Notes: a model not told the origin generated them from the letters alone. Shown: positions 16,977-26,345, counted from the stretch's first letter. The stretch is DNA of 64,000 nt from Candidatus Eisenbergiella merdavium (GCA_019119595.1 DWWS01000050.1:1-64000); one strand, 5' to 3'. Numbers and translations: made by a program.

Positions 16977-19900
16977 AATCCTCCATCCTCCACTCATCCT
17001 GCCATCTGATCCTCACTTTTTCCCCGTCGAATTCCAGCGGAAGCCACACATAATCCGCCGCGGAGGTATCGGCGCTTTCCAGCATGGGACTTTCCACCAC
17101 GATACTGCGCTCCTTTGGAGCGACAGGGTATTTGTCCGGCTCATACCTCGATGCGATGACCCGCTCGATGGTATCCGCCCGTTTTGCGTCCACATGGTAT
17201 CCCGGCACCCAGCGGTCCGCGATGGCAACATACAGCTCCTTTTTGCCCGGCACCCGGAACACCTGGGAGATCTGGCTGTTAAAGGAGGCGTTTGTCCCAT
17301 CGTCCACATGCGGATTTCCCTGGCTGACAAAAGGCTCCGTCCAGGCATCCGACACGGCGGAATCACTTTTGTTGGGAATGTATCCCGTCATGCCCGAGGT
17401 CAGCATATATTTTCTGCCGCCTCGCTCAAAAAGCGTGATGCCCTCCCGGCAGAACGGCGGGTGCAGATTCTCATACTGTTTTGAAATCACGCCCACGGCC
17501 TCCAGATAGTCAGCGCTCAGCTCCATTCCCACAACGCCCGCATGATCCGCATCCATAAACAGGAAGCATTTCCCACCTTCCTCCTTTACCATGTCGAAGT
17601 CTCCCACCTTCATGCCGAAGGGACGGTAAGCTTCCTTCACCACTCTGTAGGGCCCTGCAAAGGCGTCCGCCTCCAGAATCAGGAAGCATGCCTCATCGCC
17701 GGACTGCTTGATCCAGCATACATATTTTCCGGTGGCATCGCATTTTACAATATGGGGACGATCCACATGCTTTTCCGGATAGAGCCCTGCCTTCTGATTC
17801 TCCAGGTCGGGTCTGATGATCAGCCCCATATCCTCCCAGTTGTACAGATCCGTGGATCTGTAGGCACGGATTCCCCATGTCCAGACCGGCGATTTTCCGT
17901 CCGTACGATCCTTATTCTCCCCGTACCAGTAATAGACGCCGTCCTCGTAAAGCACCGCTCCCGCGTGAGCCTGGATCCGCTTCCCTTCCGTGTCGCGCCA
18001 CACCCGTCCCGGATAAACGGCATTTCTTTTCTCTCCGCGGACAATCTTTGCCGCCTCAGGGGTCAGCGGCTGTTCCTCCGTGTAGCCTTCCTCCTGCTCC
18101 GCATAGATTTCCAGAGCCTGAAGCGCTTTGTCCAGCTCTTCCGCCGTCTTCTTTGGCACCGCCCCTTTGGAAAATGCGACGAGCTGGCCGAGAGAAAATC
18201 CGAGTATGGAGGACTGACCCTCTACTTTGGAACGCATTCCCGGCAGATAACGGTCAAACAGTCCGCGGCTCTCCTCATGTGCGAAAATCTGACTCAGACG
18301 GGATTCCATGGAAAGCTCAAGCTTACGGTAAGCCTTCTCCTTCTTTGGCTTCTCGAATTTCTGCAGCGCAGCGTTTAACGCTTTTATCTGCTCAGGCAGG
18401 AGCGCGTCGCCCGCCTGCTTCAGCAGGCTCTCCAGAGACATCCCCGCCATCATCTTCTGCAGGGCCGCATTCTGATTTGCCGCCTTCGCCACATCTCCCC
18501 GGCTTGCGGCAACCTTCTCCATCATCCTGTTGATGATGGCTCCTGTTCCGGGATGGGCAGTCAGCTCTCCCAGGGTATCCTTAATGGAGTAATATCCCTC
18601 TTTCAAATCCTCTTTGTCAAACCAGTTCGCAACGTCGCCTTTCCTGCCAAGGCTGTAGGCAGGATCCGCCTCTGACACCCTCCGGATCACGATCTTATCT
18701 GTGCACACACCGTCCGCTGTCCTGGCAGAGCAGCTGCCGCAGCCTTCCCCTGCCTGTGCGGTGATCTCATGACTGCCTGTAAGCGGAATCTCAAACCGGA
18801 AAATCTTATCTCCCGTCTTTGTCTCAGCTTCCGCTCCGTCCACTGTCAGAGTGACAGTGGGCTGGTTAGAATACACCCTGATCTCAGCCCTTTCTCCGAC
18901 CCGGTTCTCATATCTCCTGCCGCAGATATGGACAAAGGGCTCCCTGCTCCAATACGCCTTATACAGATAGAATGCGTCCTTCTTCAGTTTCCGGTCAAAG
19001 CTTACCAGACCTTTCTGGTTGACTCCTCTCCTTCCTCCTTCGTCACGTCCGTCCGCCGCGAAATCAAACATGTTCCAGACATGGGACGCCCAGATATAAG
19101 GTCTTTCTGTGAGCATCTTCAGGATATGCTCGTGATAAACGCACTGATAGCTCTCCGTATAATCGCCCTTTTCGGGAGCAGCGCTCTGAAACCGGGGATT
19201 TGCGTCCGCTCCGTATTCGGAGAAACCGATCGCCCTGTCAGGATATGCGGCATGATATCTGTCGAAGAATTCCTCATTCTGCCCAAGCTCTCCCAGATAC
19301 CATCCATAATACAGATTGTAGCTGTTGATATCCGGAATGGCGAGTATCTCATCCTCCGGCTCCAGCATGAATACATTTGCCATTGCCGTCGGCCGGGTTT
19401 TATCCAGACTGTGGCACAGCTCATTCAGCAGGCGATGATTTTCGAGCAGATCCTCCTTATCCTCAACCGGGCTTGCCGTGATTTCATTGGAAAGCCCCCA
19501 GCACACGATAGAGGGATGGTTATAATTCTGGATCACAAGCTCTTTCATCTGGGAGAGCGTGTTCTCCCTGCCCTGCGGCATATGCTGCGTGATGTACGGG
19601 ATCTCCGCCCATACGATCATCCCCGTCTCATCGCACAGATCATAGAATTCCTGCGCGTGCTGATAATGAGCCAGGCGGATGGTGTTTGCCCCCATCTCCC
19701 GGATGATCGCCATATCTTCCTCGTGTTCCTTTCCTGTCAGGGCATTTCCCAGCCCCTCTCTGTCCTGATGGCGGCTCACCCCCCGCAGGGGATATGGCTT
19801 CCCGTTCAGAAGGAAGCCCTTTTGAGGGTCTATCTCAAAGCTGCGGCAGCCAAAACGCGTCTCCACTCTGTCGCCGCTCTCCAGAACTGCCGATGCCGTA

Positions 19901-20601
19901 TAAAGATAGGGATCCTCCAGGCCGTTCCATAAATGCACATGCGGAATGGATATGACCACATCAGCACAGCCATCCTTTATGACAGCCGTTTTCTCCGCGC
20001 CTTCCATGCCTTTTGTGCCTTCTGCGCTTCCCGCGACGCGGACAGCGACAGCGCAGCCCTCCGCGTCCTCCGCATAAACGGTGATCTCCACTTCCGCGCT
20101 TTCTGATCCTTCTGCCACATGCGGGGTCACCCTGATCCCCTCTGAGCCCCAATATCCAAGGGCAAAATGTGCCGCGGGAACAATGACCAACCGCACCTCA
20201 CGGTAAAGTCCTCCGTAGAAGGTAAAATCTGCCTTCTGCGGATATACCCTGGTATTCTCGCTGTTATCCACCGTGATCCGAAGCGTATCCTTTCCGGTCA
20301 GATGATCCGTCAGATCGGCACGGAAGGCGGAGTAGCCTCCCTCATGCCGTGTGATCTCCTCCCCGTTCAGATACACAGCGGCGCTCATGGCCGCTCCGGT
20401 GATCTCCAGCCATACACGTTTTCCGTCCTCCGGCTTTGGAAGCTCAAGCTCGCGGGTATAGGTACACATCCCTCTGTAATAGTCATTGCCGCCGTCCTGC
20501 CCGTCCACATTGTTCCACGTATGAGGCAGGGAGACGATCTTCTCAGCTTCCCCGGGCTTCTCAAATTTCCAGTTTTCGTTCAGGGATATTATATTTCTCA
20601 T
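16969..20601 (-). CDS. GH2-GH43 fusion glycosidase with two internal helical modules
   Basis: A 1210-residue cytoplasmic fusion. The start at 20601 (MRNIISLNENWKF) is preceded by GAAGGA; a 7-codon longer start is less likely. Residues ~1-555 form a GH2 enzyme: sugar-binding, sandwich and TIM-barrel domains, acid/base E373 in GLSNE and nucleophile E462 in GFSEYGAD, as in beta-galactosidases and beta-glucuronidases. After a beta domain (to ~650), two tandem helical modules occupy ~673-750 (DTLGELTAHPGTGAI..RMM) and ~761-835 (RLSQIFAHEESRGLF..YLP). Residues ~860-1193 form a GH43-like propeller, with HAGAVLYEDGVYYWYGEN and CREGITLFE; this most resembles the exo-beta-1,3-galactanase-like GH43 group. 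Substrate is inferred only. Confidence 0.9.
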   Translation of the reverse strand: MRNIISLNENWKFEKPGEAEKIVSLPHTWNNVDGQDGGNDYYRGMCTYTRELELPKPEDGKRVWLEITGAAMSAAVYLNGEEITRHEGGYSAFRADLTDHLTGKDTLRITVDNSENTRVYPQKADFTFYGGLYREVRLVIVPAAHFALGYWGSEGIRVTPHVAEGSESAEVEITVYAEDAEGCAVAVRVAGSAEGTKGMEGAEKTAVIKDGCADVVISIPHVHLWNGLEDPYLYTASAVLESGDRVETRFGCRSFEIDPQKGFLLNGKPYPLRGVSRHQDREGLGNALTGKEHEEDMAIIREMGANTIRLAHYQHAQEFYDLCDETGMIVWAEIPYITQHMPQGRENTLSQMKELVIQNYNHPSIVCWGLSNEITASPVEDKEDLLENHRLLNELCHSLDKTRPTAMANVFMLEPEDEILAIPDINSYNLYYGWYLGELGQNEEFFDRYHAAYPDRAIGFSEYGADANPRFQSAAPEKGDYTESYQCVYHEHILKMLTERPYIWASHVWNMFDFAADGRDEGGRRGVNQKGLVSFDRKLKKDAFYLYKAYWSREPFVHICGRRYENRVGERAEIRVYSNQPTVTLTVDGAEAETKTGDKIFRFEIPLTGSHEITAQAGEGCGSCSARTADGVCTDKIVIRRVSEADPAYSLGRKGDVANWFDKEDLKEGYYSIKDTLGELTAHPGTGAIINRMMEKVAASRGDVAKAANQNAALQKMMAGMSLESLLKQAGDALLPEQIKALNAALQKFEKPKKEKAYRKLELSMESRLSQIFAHEESRGLFDRYLPGMRSKVEGQSSILGFSLGQLVAFSKGAVPKKTAEELDKALQALEIYAEQEEGYTEEQPLTPEAAKIVRGEKRNAVYPGRVWRDTEGKRIQAHAGAVLYEDGVYYWYGENKDRTDGKSPVWTWGIRAYRSTDLYNWEDMGLIIRPDLENQKAGLYPEKHVDRPHIVKCDATGKYVCWIKQSGDEACFLILEADAFAGPYRVVKEAYRPFGMKVGDFDMVKEEGGKCFLFMDADHAGVVGMELSADYLEAVGVISKQYENLHPPFCREGITLFERGGRKYMLTSGMTGYIPNKSDSAVSDAWTEPFVSQGNPHVDDGTNASFNSQISQVFRVPGKKELYVAIADRWVPGYHVDAKRADTIERVIASRYEPDKYPVAPKERSIVVESPMLESADTSAADYVWLPLEFDGEKVRIRWQDEWRMEDYE

Positions 20602-20641
20602 GATCTTTTTTCCTTCTTTCATAAGCTGCAGCCATACGGCA

Positions 20642-23116
20642 TCACAGAATCACTTCCGTTTTTGCCATTAACATGACCCGAAGCACCCTGGCAGCGCTCC
20701 TCCTTATGCATTCCTGCGATATGAGCCCCTCATGCATGGCTTTCCTGATCGCCTCCGCCTCCTCCGCCGAGCCCGGCATCACGATATCATTTCCTGCCGG
20801 AGCGCATTTCACAGCGTCTGCCGCAGAAGCGTTACAGCTCCCCCAGTCCGTCATCACAAGTCCCTGATAGCCCCATTCGCACCGCAGGATGTCCGTGAGC
20901 AGGTCGTGACTGTTCGGCGCATAGACATGGTTGATCCTGTTGTATGAGCTCATCAGGCCATGGGGCTGCGCCTCCTTCACCGCATATTCGAATCCCCGCA
21001 GATGAATCTCCCGCAGGGCACGCTCGCTTACATTGCTGCTGCTGTGGTTTCTGTTATCCTCCGCATCGTTGCAGGCAAAATGCTTGACAACCGTGCAGAG
21101 TCCCTCCGTCTCCTGGACACCCCGGGTAACGGCGGCAGCGCATTTTCCTGACAAAAAGGGATCCTCGCTGTAATACTCAAAGTTTCTGCCGCCCAGAGGA
21201 TTCCTGTGGATATTCATGCCCGGCGCGAGCCAGAGGGTAATGCCGAACGTCTCCATCTCCCTGGCTGCGGCTCTGCCGATCTCCTCCAGCAGCTTCAGAT
21301 TCCAGGACTGGGCAAGCAGCATCTCCACCGGCCATGCCGTGGCATAGCGGTACACGATCCGGCCTCCCTCCGGAATCATTCTGGCCGCATAGGCCCTCAT
21401 CATCCCCCAGTTGTAACGCTCGGGAATGACCGCGACGGCAAACCTTCCGTCGCCCATGTATTTTACCTTATTGGCAATGTTGATCCCCGCAGGGCCGTCG
21501 GACATGACCACATTCCGTATGCCGTCCTGAAGGAGGGCCGTTGTCGTCTTGCCCCCGGCGCCGGATATCTCAAGAGCGCCCTCCGGCGGTCTCTGGAGAT
21601 CGCCGCCCCGAAGGAATTCCACCCATTTGTCCGGGCCGAGCCTGTCCAGGATCACCCTCTCTTCCTCCGTCTCAATAAACTGCGGTTCGCTGTAGTCCGC
21701 CTGTTCTACGGGAACCGACTCCGCGTCCAGCAGAAGAATCGGAATATCTCTGAGATCCTCCGCACAGTCTGCCCGTACATTCTCCGGCACGAAATCCTCA
21801 AGCACGTCTGTCGGCGTACACTTGTTCGCGCACTGCATGGTGATGATGTCCTGCTTCACTCTTACGACAGCAGCGGGAGACGTATTCCTCGAGGAATTGC
21901 CCGTTCTTATGATATAGTCTCCCCGCTCCAGCACCCAGGCGGCTCTCTCCTCGTCATAGGATGCCATCTGTCTGACATCAATGGAAATCTCCGCCTCTTC
22001 ACTTTCCCCCGGCGCAAGCGTTCCAGTCTTGGCGAATCCCGCCAGGCTCTGATATTCTTTGGCAAGCTTCCCCTGCGGTGCAGACACATATGCCTGCACC
22101 ACCTCTTTGCCCGCATATTGCCGCCCCGTGTTCGTCACGCGCACGGCAAGCCTGATCCTGTCAGTGTCCAGCGCCGCCTCCCGGCACTCCAGAGCAAATG
22201 ATGTATAGGACAATCCATATCCGAAGGGATAACGGACTTCCTTTTGAAAGCTGTCGTAATAGCGGTATCCCACATAGATGCCCTCATGGTACTCCTCGTT
22301 GTCCGGATCGCCGTTCAAATAGGAGAATCCATCCCCGAACGGCACATCCTGATAGTCCCGCATCAGGGTGGAGGCGAGCTTTCCGGAAAAATTCACTTTT
22401 CCGGAGATCAGCTCTGCCAGGGCGTTTCCGCCCTCTTCCCCGCCCTGCACAAAATATACCACCGCGTTGATCCCCGGAATCTCCTCCGCAAAGCTCAGAT
22501 CCATACCGCCGCCTACATTAATGATCACGATCGTATGTCTGTAAGCGCTTCCCACCTTCTTAAGATGCTCCCGCTCCGTATCGGTGAGAAGATAATCTCC
22601 CGGCTCAAGCCTGCGGTCATTCCCTTCTCCTGCCTGCCGCGTCAGGACATAGATGCAGGTATCCGTATCGCTTTTTCTGATATCCTCATCCGTAATGGCC
22701 CTTCCGCTGGGATAACGGTACACATAGGAGTGGGCCTTTGGTATGATCTCCATGGGATTCGTCATACCTTTGATCTCTTCTTCCACCATGCTCACATAGG
22801 CCTGATACGTTTCCTCATACTCTTTGTCGTAGTCGTCCAGCCACAGCTGACTTGTGATCTCATATCCCGCGTTCTTCAGCCCTTCCTCGATGGTCACGGA
22901 ATAGCGCTCTTCCACACTCCCGCTTCCAAGGCCTCCCTTTACCGTTCTGCGCGCGCCCATACCGTAAAGCGCGATCTTTCCGGAAGCGAGCGGAAGGGCG
23001 CCGTCATTTTTCAGAAGGACGATGGATTCCTCCGCCGCCCACCGCGCAAGCTCCCGGTTCGCAAGCTCAGCTGCCGTTTCTTTTTCATCGAAATATCCGT
23101 ATATTTTTTCTTCCAC
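20642..23116 (-). CDS. GH3 glycosidase with swapped domain order
   Basis: An 824-residue GH3 enzyme in which the alpha/beta sandwich precedes the barrel. Residues ~25-310 form the usual C-terminal domain, with SIVLLKNDGALPL, GEGNDRR (163-169, likely acid/base E164) and YPFGYGLSYTSF. A fibronectin III-like domain follows (~320-410). The barrel is last (~500-810), with AGMSDGPAG-type sequence SDGPAGIN, GGRNFEYYSEDP, KHFACND and the nucleophile D757 in VMTDWGSCN. Such inverted GH3 enzymes are known from rumen Butyrivibrio and Ruminococcus. It starts with GTG, 17 bases after the importer stop. Unlike its neighbours it carries no helical tail. Probable beta-glucosidase. Confidence 0.92.
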   Translation of the reverse strand: MEEKIYGYFDEKETAAELANRELARWAAEESIVLLKNDGALPLASGKIALYGMGARRTVKGGLGSGSVEERYSVTIEEGLKNAGYEITSQLWLDDYDKEYEETYQAYVSMVEEEIKGMTNPMEIIPKAHSYVYRYPSGRAITDEDIRKSDTDTCIYVLTRQAGEGNDRRLEPGDYLLTDTEREHLKKVGSAYRHTIVIINVGGGMDLSFAEEIPGINAVVYFVQGGEEGGNALAELISGKVNFSGKLASTLMRDYQDVPFGDGFSYLNGDPDNEEYHEGIYVGYRYYDSFQKEVRYPFGYGLSYTSFALECREAALDTDRIRLAVRVTNTGRQYAGKEVVQAYVSAPQGKLAKEYQSLAGFAKTGTLAPGESEEAEISIDVRQMASYDEERAAWVLERGDYIIRTGNSSRNTSPAAVVRVKQDIITMQCANKCTPTDVLEDFVPENVRADCAEDLRDIPILLLDAESVPVEQADYSEPQFIETEEERVILDRLGPDKWVEFLRGGDLQRPPEGALEISGAGGKTTTALLQDGIRNVVMSDGPAGINIANKVKYMGDGRFAVAVIPERYNWGMMRAYAARMIPEGGRIVYRYATAWPVEMLLAQSWNLKLLEEIGRAAAREMETFGITLWLAPGMNIHRNPLGGRNFEYYSEDPFLSGKCAAAVTRGVQETEGLCTVVKHFACNDAEDNRNHSSSNVSERALREIHLRGFEYAVKEAQPHGLMSSYNRINHVYAPNSHDLLTDILRCEWGYQGLVMTDWGSCNASAADAVKCAPAGNDIVMPGSAEEAEAIRKAMHEGLISQECIRRSAARVLRVMLMAKTEVIL

Positions 23117-23133
23117 CGTCCTTCACCTTTCCT

Positions 23134-24906
23134 TTACATTTTTCTCTTTGCCGCCTTTGCCTCCGCTTTGGACTTCTTCGCGGCACGCTTTTCCAGAACC
23201 TTTTTATTCTCTGTCTCGAAATCCAGGCCCTTTTTCGCACAGGTTTCCTTAAGCTCTCTGATACGGATCTCCTCGGCAATCTTCTCCTGCTCTTCGATCT
23301 CTCTGCGCTCCAGCTCTTCTGCCGGTATGTACTCGATCCCCTTTGCCGCACATTCCGCGACCTTGCGCTCCTGAAGCTCCCTTGACACTTCCGGCAGATG
23401 CCGTTCAAGGTCAAACAGGAAGCAGAATACCGCAAATATGACAATTCCGATCATGATATAGGTTCCCTGATAGGCGAAGTTGATCCAGCCCGATGCCGCA
23501 GCCGGCTGATCCGCATAGAGCGCGATCCCGGACGCATCGGTGCCGATCTGAACCGGCTGAAGATAGCCGGTGGCCATGAGCCCCAGATTGAACAGCCCCT
23601 GCGCGATTCCTACGGCAAACATCATGCCGGCGCTGTATATACCGCCGGAAAGTCCGTCACAGCGTACCTTTGACTTCCACTCCACATGGTCGATCACATC
23701 TCCCAGGAAGCTTGGCATGGTGTAGTTGAAGAACAGGGAGCCGATGCCTCCCAGCGCCGTACCGATATAGATCATCATCCTGCTGCCCGGGTTGAGAAAA
23801 GCGACCACTGAACCGACTGCCGTCAGCGTTCCGCCCACCCAGATACAGCGGGTACGTCCCCATTTTTTCACAAGAGGCAGCAGAAGCAGGATGCCCGGGC
23901 CCATGGGCGAAAGGGCGATCATCTGGAATGCCGCCTGAAGCGACGCCGCCTGTCCGTAGGCGTTCCCCTGAAGGACCCATCCTGAATAGTAAATCAGAGA
24001 AATGTTGCGCATATTGGACAGGATATTGGTGATGAAAATAACCAGAATGAAAAAGATCCAGTACTTATCGGCCAGACACGCCTTCGCCTGCTTTAAAAGG
24101 GACGCCTCCTCATGGATCTCCGCTTTCTCACTGCCGCCAACGATACCCGTCTGACCGCGGCGTTCCTCCGTCACACGCTCGCGGGTATAAAAGTACTGAA
24201 CAAAGGTACAGCATAATCCCAGGATCCCGAATATCGTCATACTGACGAGGTATCCCTTTGCGTTGTCCCCATTGAACGCGGCACAGACAGATGCAAGAAT
24301 CGTGGGGAACAGGATCGAAACCAGCCCGGTGCCCGCCTGGCCTACGATGGTAGCCGCAAGAGACAGGTTCTTGCGCTGGCGGACATTGCGGGTCGATACG
24401 GCCGGCATCAGCTCCTTGCTCACATTCCACATGGTGTATGCCACGGAATAGTAGAGATTAAACATGATCACGATCCATAACGCCTGATACAGCGGCCTCT
24501 GGAAGGGCATCCAGAACAAAAGGATGATACACATCACGATAAGCGGTGCGGAAATGATCAGCCACGGTCTCACCTTTCCCTGTTTACATACTGTGGAATC
24601 AATGACCTTGCTCATGATCAGATTCGTTACCGCATCGATCATCTTCGATGCCAGCGGAAATGTGACCATAAAAAGTCCCATCCACGCGATCTTGTCAGAT
24701 GTGAAGCCAAGCACGTCGGTAAGGTACTGATTAAAATAGCTGTTGACGATGGAGCTTGTCATCATCATCCCCCACACGCCCAGAACATAGCCAAGCCACA
24801 TTTCCTTACGCGTGGTATTGGCGGATCTGATACGGGTATCCCACCGCGAGCCGGTGAGAGCGTTTGCCAGCAGCCCCTTCTTTTTGGAGACCGTATTTGT
24901 TTCCAT
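23134..24906 (-). CDS. GPH-family sugar:cation symporter with charged cytoplasmic tail
   Basis: Membrane importer of the glycoside-pentoside-hexuronide family (LacS/MelB type), 590 residues. About 12 membrane segments span residues ~40-500, with family features such as SKVIDSTVCKQGKVRPW after the second helix pair and KWGRTRC. It probably brings in the glycoside that the four downstream enzymes digest. After the last helix (~505) come about 85 highly charged residues containing two related copies of an (E/T)(C)AxKGh(E/D)(Y/F) motif: ECAAKGIEY and TCAKKGLDF. The tail ends in a lysine/alanine-rich stretch, and its role is unknown. First gene of the operon; AGGAGG precedes the ATG. Confidence 0.9.
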   Translation of the reverse strand: METNTVSKKKGLLANALTGSRWDTRIRSANTTRKEMWLGYVLGVWGMMMTSSIVNSYFNQYLTDVLGFTSDKIAWMGLFMVTFPLASKMIDAVTNLIMSKVIDSTVCKQGKVRPWLIISAPLIVMCIILLFWMPFQRPLYQALWIVIMFNLYYSVAYTMWNVSKELMPAVSTRNVRQRKNLSLAATIVGQAGTGLVSILFPTILASVCAAFNGDNAKGYLVSMTIFGILGLCCTFVQYFYTRERVTEERRGQTGIVGGSEKAEIHEEASLLKQAKACLADKYWIFFILVIFITNILSNMRNISLIYYSGWVLQGNAYGQAASLQAAFQMIALSPMGPGILLLLPLVKKWGRTRCIWVGGTLTAVGSVVAFLNPGSRMMIYIGTALGGIGSLFFNYTMPSFLGDVIDHVEWKSKVRCDGLSGGIYSAGMMFAVGIAQGLFNLGLMATGYLQPVQIGTDASGIALYADQPAAASGWINFAYQGTYIMIGIVIFAVFCFLFDLERHLPEVSRELQERKVAECAAKGIEYIPAEELERREIEEQEKIAEEIRIRELKETCAKKGLDFETENKKVLEKRAAKKSKAEAKAAKRKM

Positions 24907-24978
24907 GATCTTCCTCCTCTTTTCTGAAAATTACTTTCGGCTCAGCCCGCGCGCGATATGATGAGCCGTTAGCCAAAT

Positions 24979-25006
24979 TGTATAAAAGAAATACCTGGTG
25001 AAGCAA
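24979..25006 (-). promoter_or_regulatory. Candidate promoter of the glycoside-use operon
   Basis: On the minus strand TTGCTT (25001-25006), 16 bases, then TATACA (24979-24984), about 75 bases before the importer start. The spacing is slightly short, which fits a promoter needing an activator such as the adjacent AraC-type protein. Confidence 0.45.
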
Positions 25007-25040
25007 TTGTGTCAGAAATAAGACGAGTTGTACAGCTACA

Positions 25041-25111
25041 AATCAGCAAAAACGGATACAAAACTGCTGAGTTTGACAAAGAGAACAGTTTTATATCCGT
25101 TTTTGCTGATT
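25041..25111. repeat. 26-base near-perfect inverted repeat between the AraC gene and the operon
   Basis: Arms 25041-25066 and 25086-25111 (beginning AATCAGCAAAAACGGATA) pair over 26 bases with a single G-U-type mismatch and a 19-base loop. The right arm ends 2 bases before the AraC-family stop codon. It can act as the terminator of the regulator gene, although no separate T-run follows. It may also insulate or control entry into the operon. Confidence 0.75.
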
Positions 25112-25112
25112 A

Positions 25113-26345
25113 TTATTCATTTTTGCCGGCGCCGTTTTTTGCCCTGTATTCCAAAGGCCCCATCCCCACCAGCTCCTGAAACGCTCTGGCCAGATGGCTC
25201 CGCCCGTAAAAACCGACTCTTACGGCGATATCCTGAACCGAGTCCTTTGTTGTTTCCAGAAGAAGCCTGGCCTTTTCAATCCGTACCGTTTTGATATACG
25301 CATTGATGCTCATCCCTGTCTCCTGCTTAAACTTGTGGCTCAATGAGGACTCGCTGTATCCTGCATGAGCCGCAAGCTCCGCAACCGTCAGTTTTTCTCC
25401 CGCATGGTTTTCAATATAATCCATAATGTCCCGTATCTTCCGGGATTTGACAGGGCTGTGCTTCTGATTATGAACCCGCCGGATAAATTCTTCGTACATC
25501 GTATGGGTGATGTGAGGTATCTCAGACAGATGTCTGCTGTCTTCGATCTGCCGGATATAGGAATCCCCCACCGTATATGCCAGCTCCGGCGTCAGCCCGC
25601 CCTCGATCGCTGCCCGGGTACACAGAGAAACAAATGTCTGTCCCGAAATTTTTGCCTGCCGCAGATGATCTCCGCCCTGGATCGGCACTCCCCTGCTCAC
25701 CACCGCCGCCTGATCCAGAGCGGACTTGTAATTCATATCCCCGTTGCGCACCATTCCCAGAAGAGACTGTTCCGCCATCCATGTACGGTGCCTGTCCTTT
25801 GGCCTGCCTTCCTCTGAACGTATGGTACCCTGCATGATCTGATAGGTAATGTCGCTCGTATGGATCTCCTGCAGAGTGACGCAATAGTAAAGCATGGCAA
25901 GGTCCTTACAGAATTCGATGATGGGAATCGTTGGCAGGGTATGTAAATGCTCCGAAACCATCCTCGGATACACAAGCGCCCATTCCCTGTCCGTCGTGCG
26001 GAATGTAGTATAATAGATCTCCTGTACCAGATCGTTCAATTCCCTGCGCGAGCATTCCACACTCATGACCGGCCCCATCACGTAAAAATGTCCGTTCTGT
26101 CTTTCCGGAACAATGCCCCACAGGATCCCGGCATCCGCACCGGCCAAAAGCGCCTTGCATCCCCTCTCCAAACTTTCCTGAATCATTGGCATATAATCAT
26201 TTTTTGTCAGGAGGACATCATAAAACCGCTGCTCCGGGCAGCTGCTTCCGACCACCTCCCACTGCGCGTCATACTCCCAGCAGAAAACAGAATATTTACA
26301 GCTTATCATACCCTGAAACAGCTCCAGACGCTGATAAAGCTCCAT
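25113..26345 (-). CDS. AraC-family transcriptional regulator
   Basis: A 410-residue regulator. The C-terminal ~105 residues carry two helix-turn-helix motifs typical of AraC/XylS proteins: LTVAELAAHAGYSESSLSHKFK and VQDIAVRVGFYGRSHLARAFQ, with the latter's PLEYRAK end. The ~300-residue N-terminal region is not a cupin and shows no recognised ligand motif; it resembles the long sensory regions of Lachnospiraceae AraC regulators beside sugar operons. The start at 26345 (MELYQRLEL) follows GGGGGG, 16 bases after the TetR stop, so the two regulators are probably co-transcribed. Likely the activator of the downstream glycoside operon, by position. Confidence 0.88.
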   Translation of the reverse strand: MELYQRLELFQGMISCKYSVFCWEYDAQWEVVGSSCPEQRFYDVLLTKNDYMPMIQESLERGCKALLAGADAGILWGIVPERQNGHFYVMGPVMSVECSRRELNDLVQEIYYTTFRTTDREWALVYPRMVSEHLHTLPTIPIIEFCKDLAMLYYCVTLQEIHTSDITYQIMQGTIRSEEGRPKDRHRTWMAEQSLLGMVRNGDMNYKSALDQAAVVSRGVPIQGGDHLRQAKISGQTFVSLCTRAAIEGGLTPELAYTVGDSYIRQIEDSRHLSEIPHITHTMYEEFIRRVHNQKHSPVKSRKIRDIMDYIENHAGEKLTVAELAAHAGYSESSLSHKFKQETGMSINAYIKTVRIEKARLLLETTKDSVQDIAVRVGFYGRSHLARAFQELVGMGPLEYRAKNGAGKNE

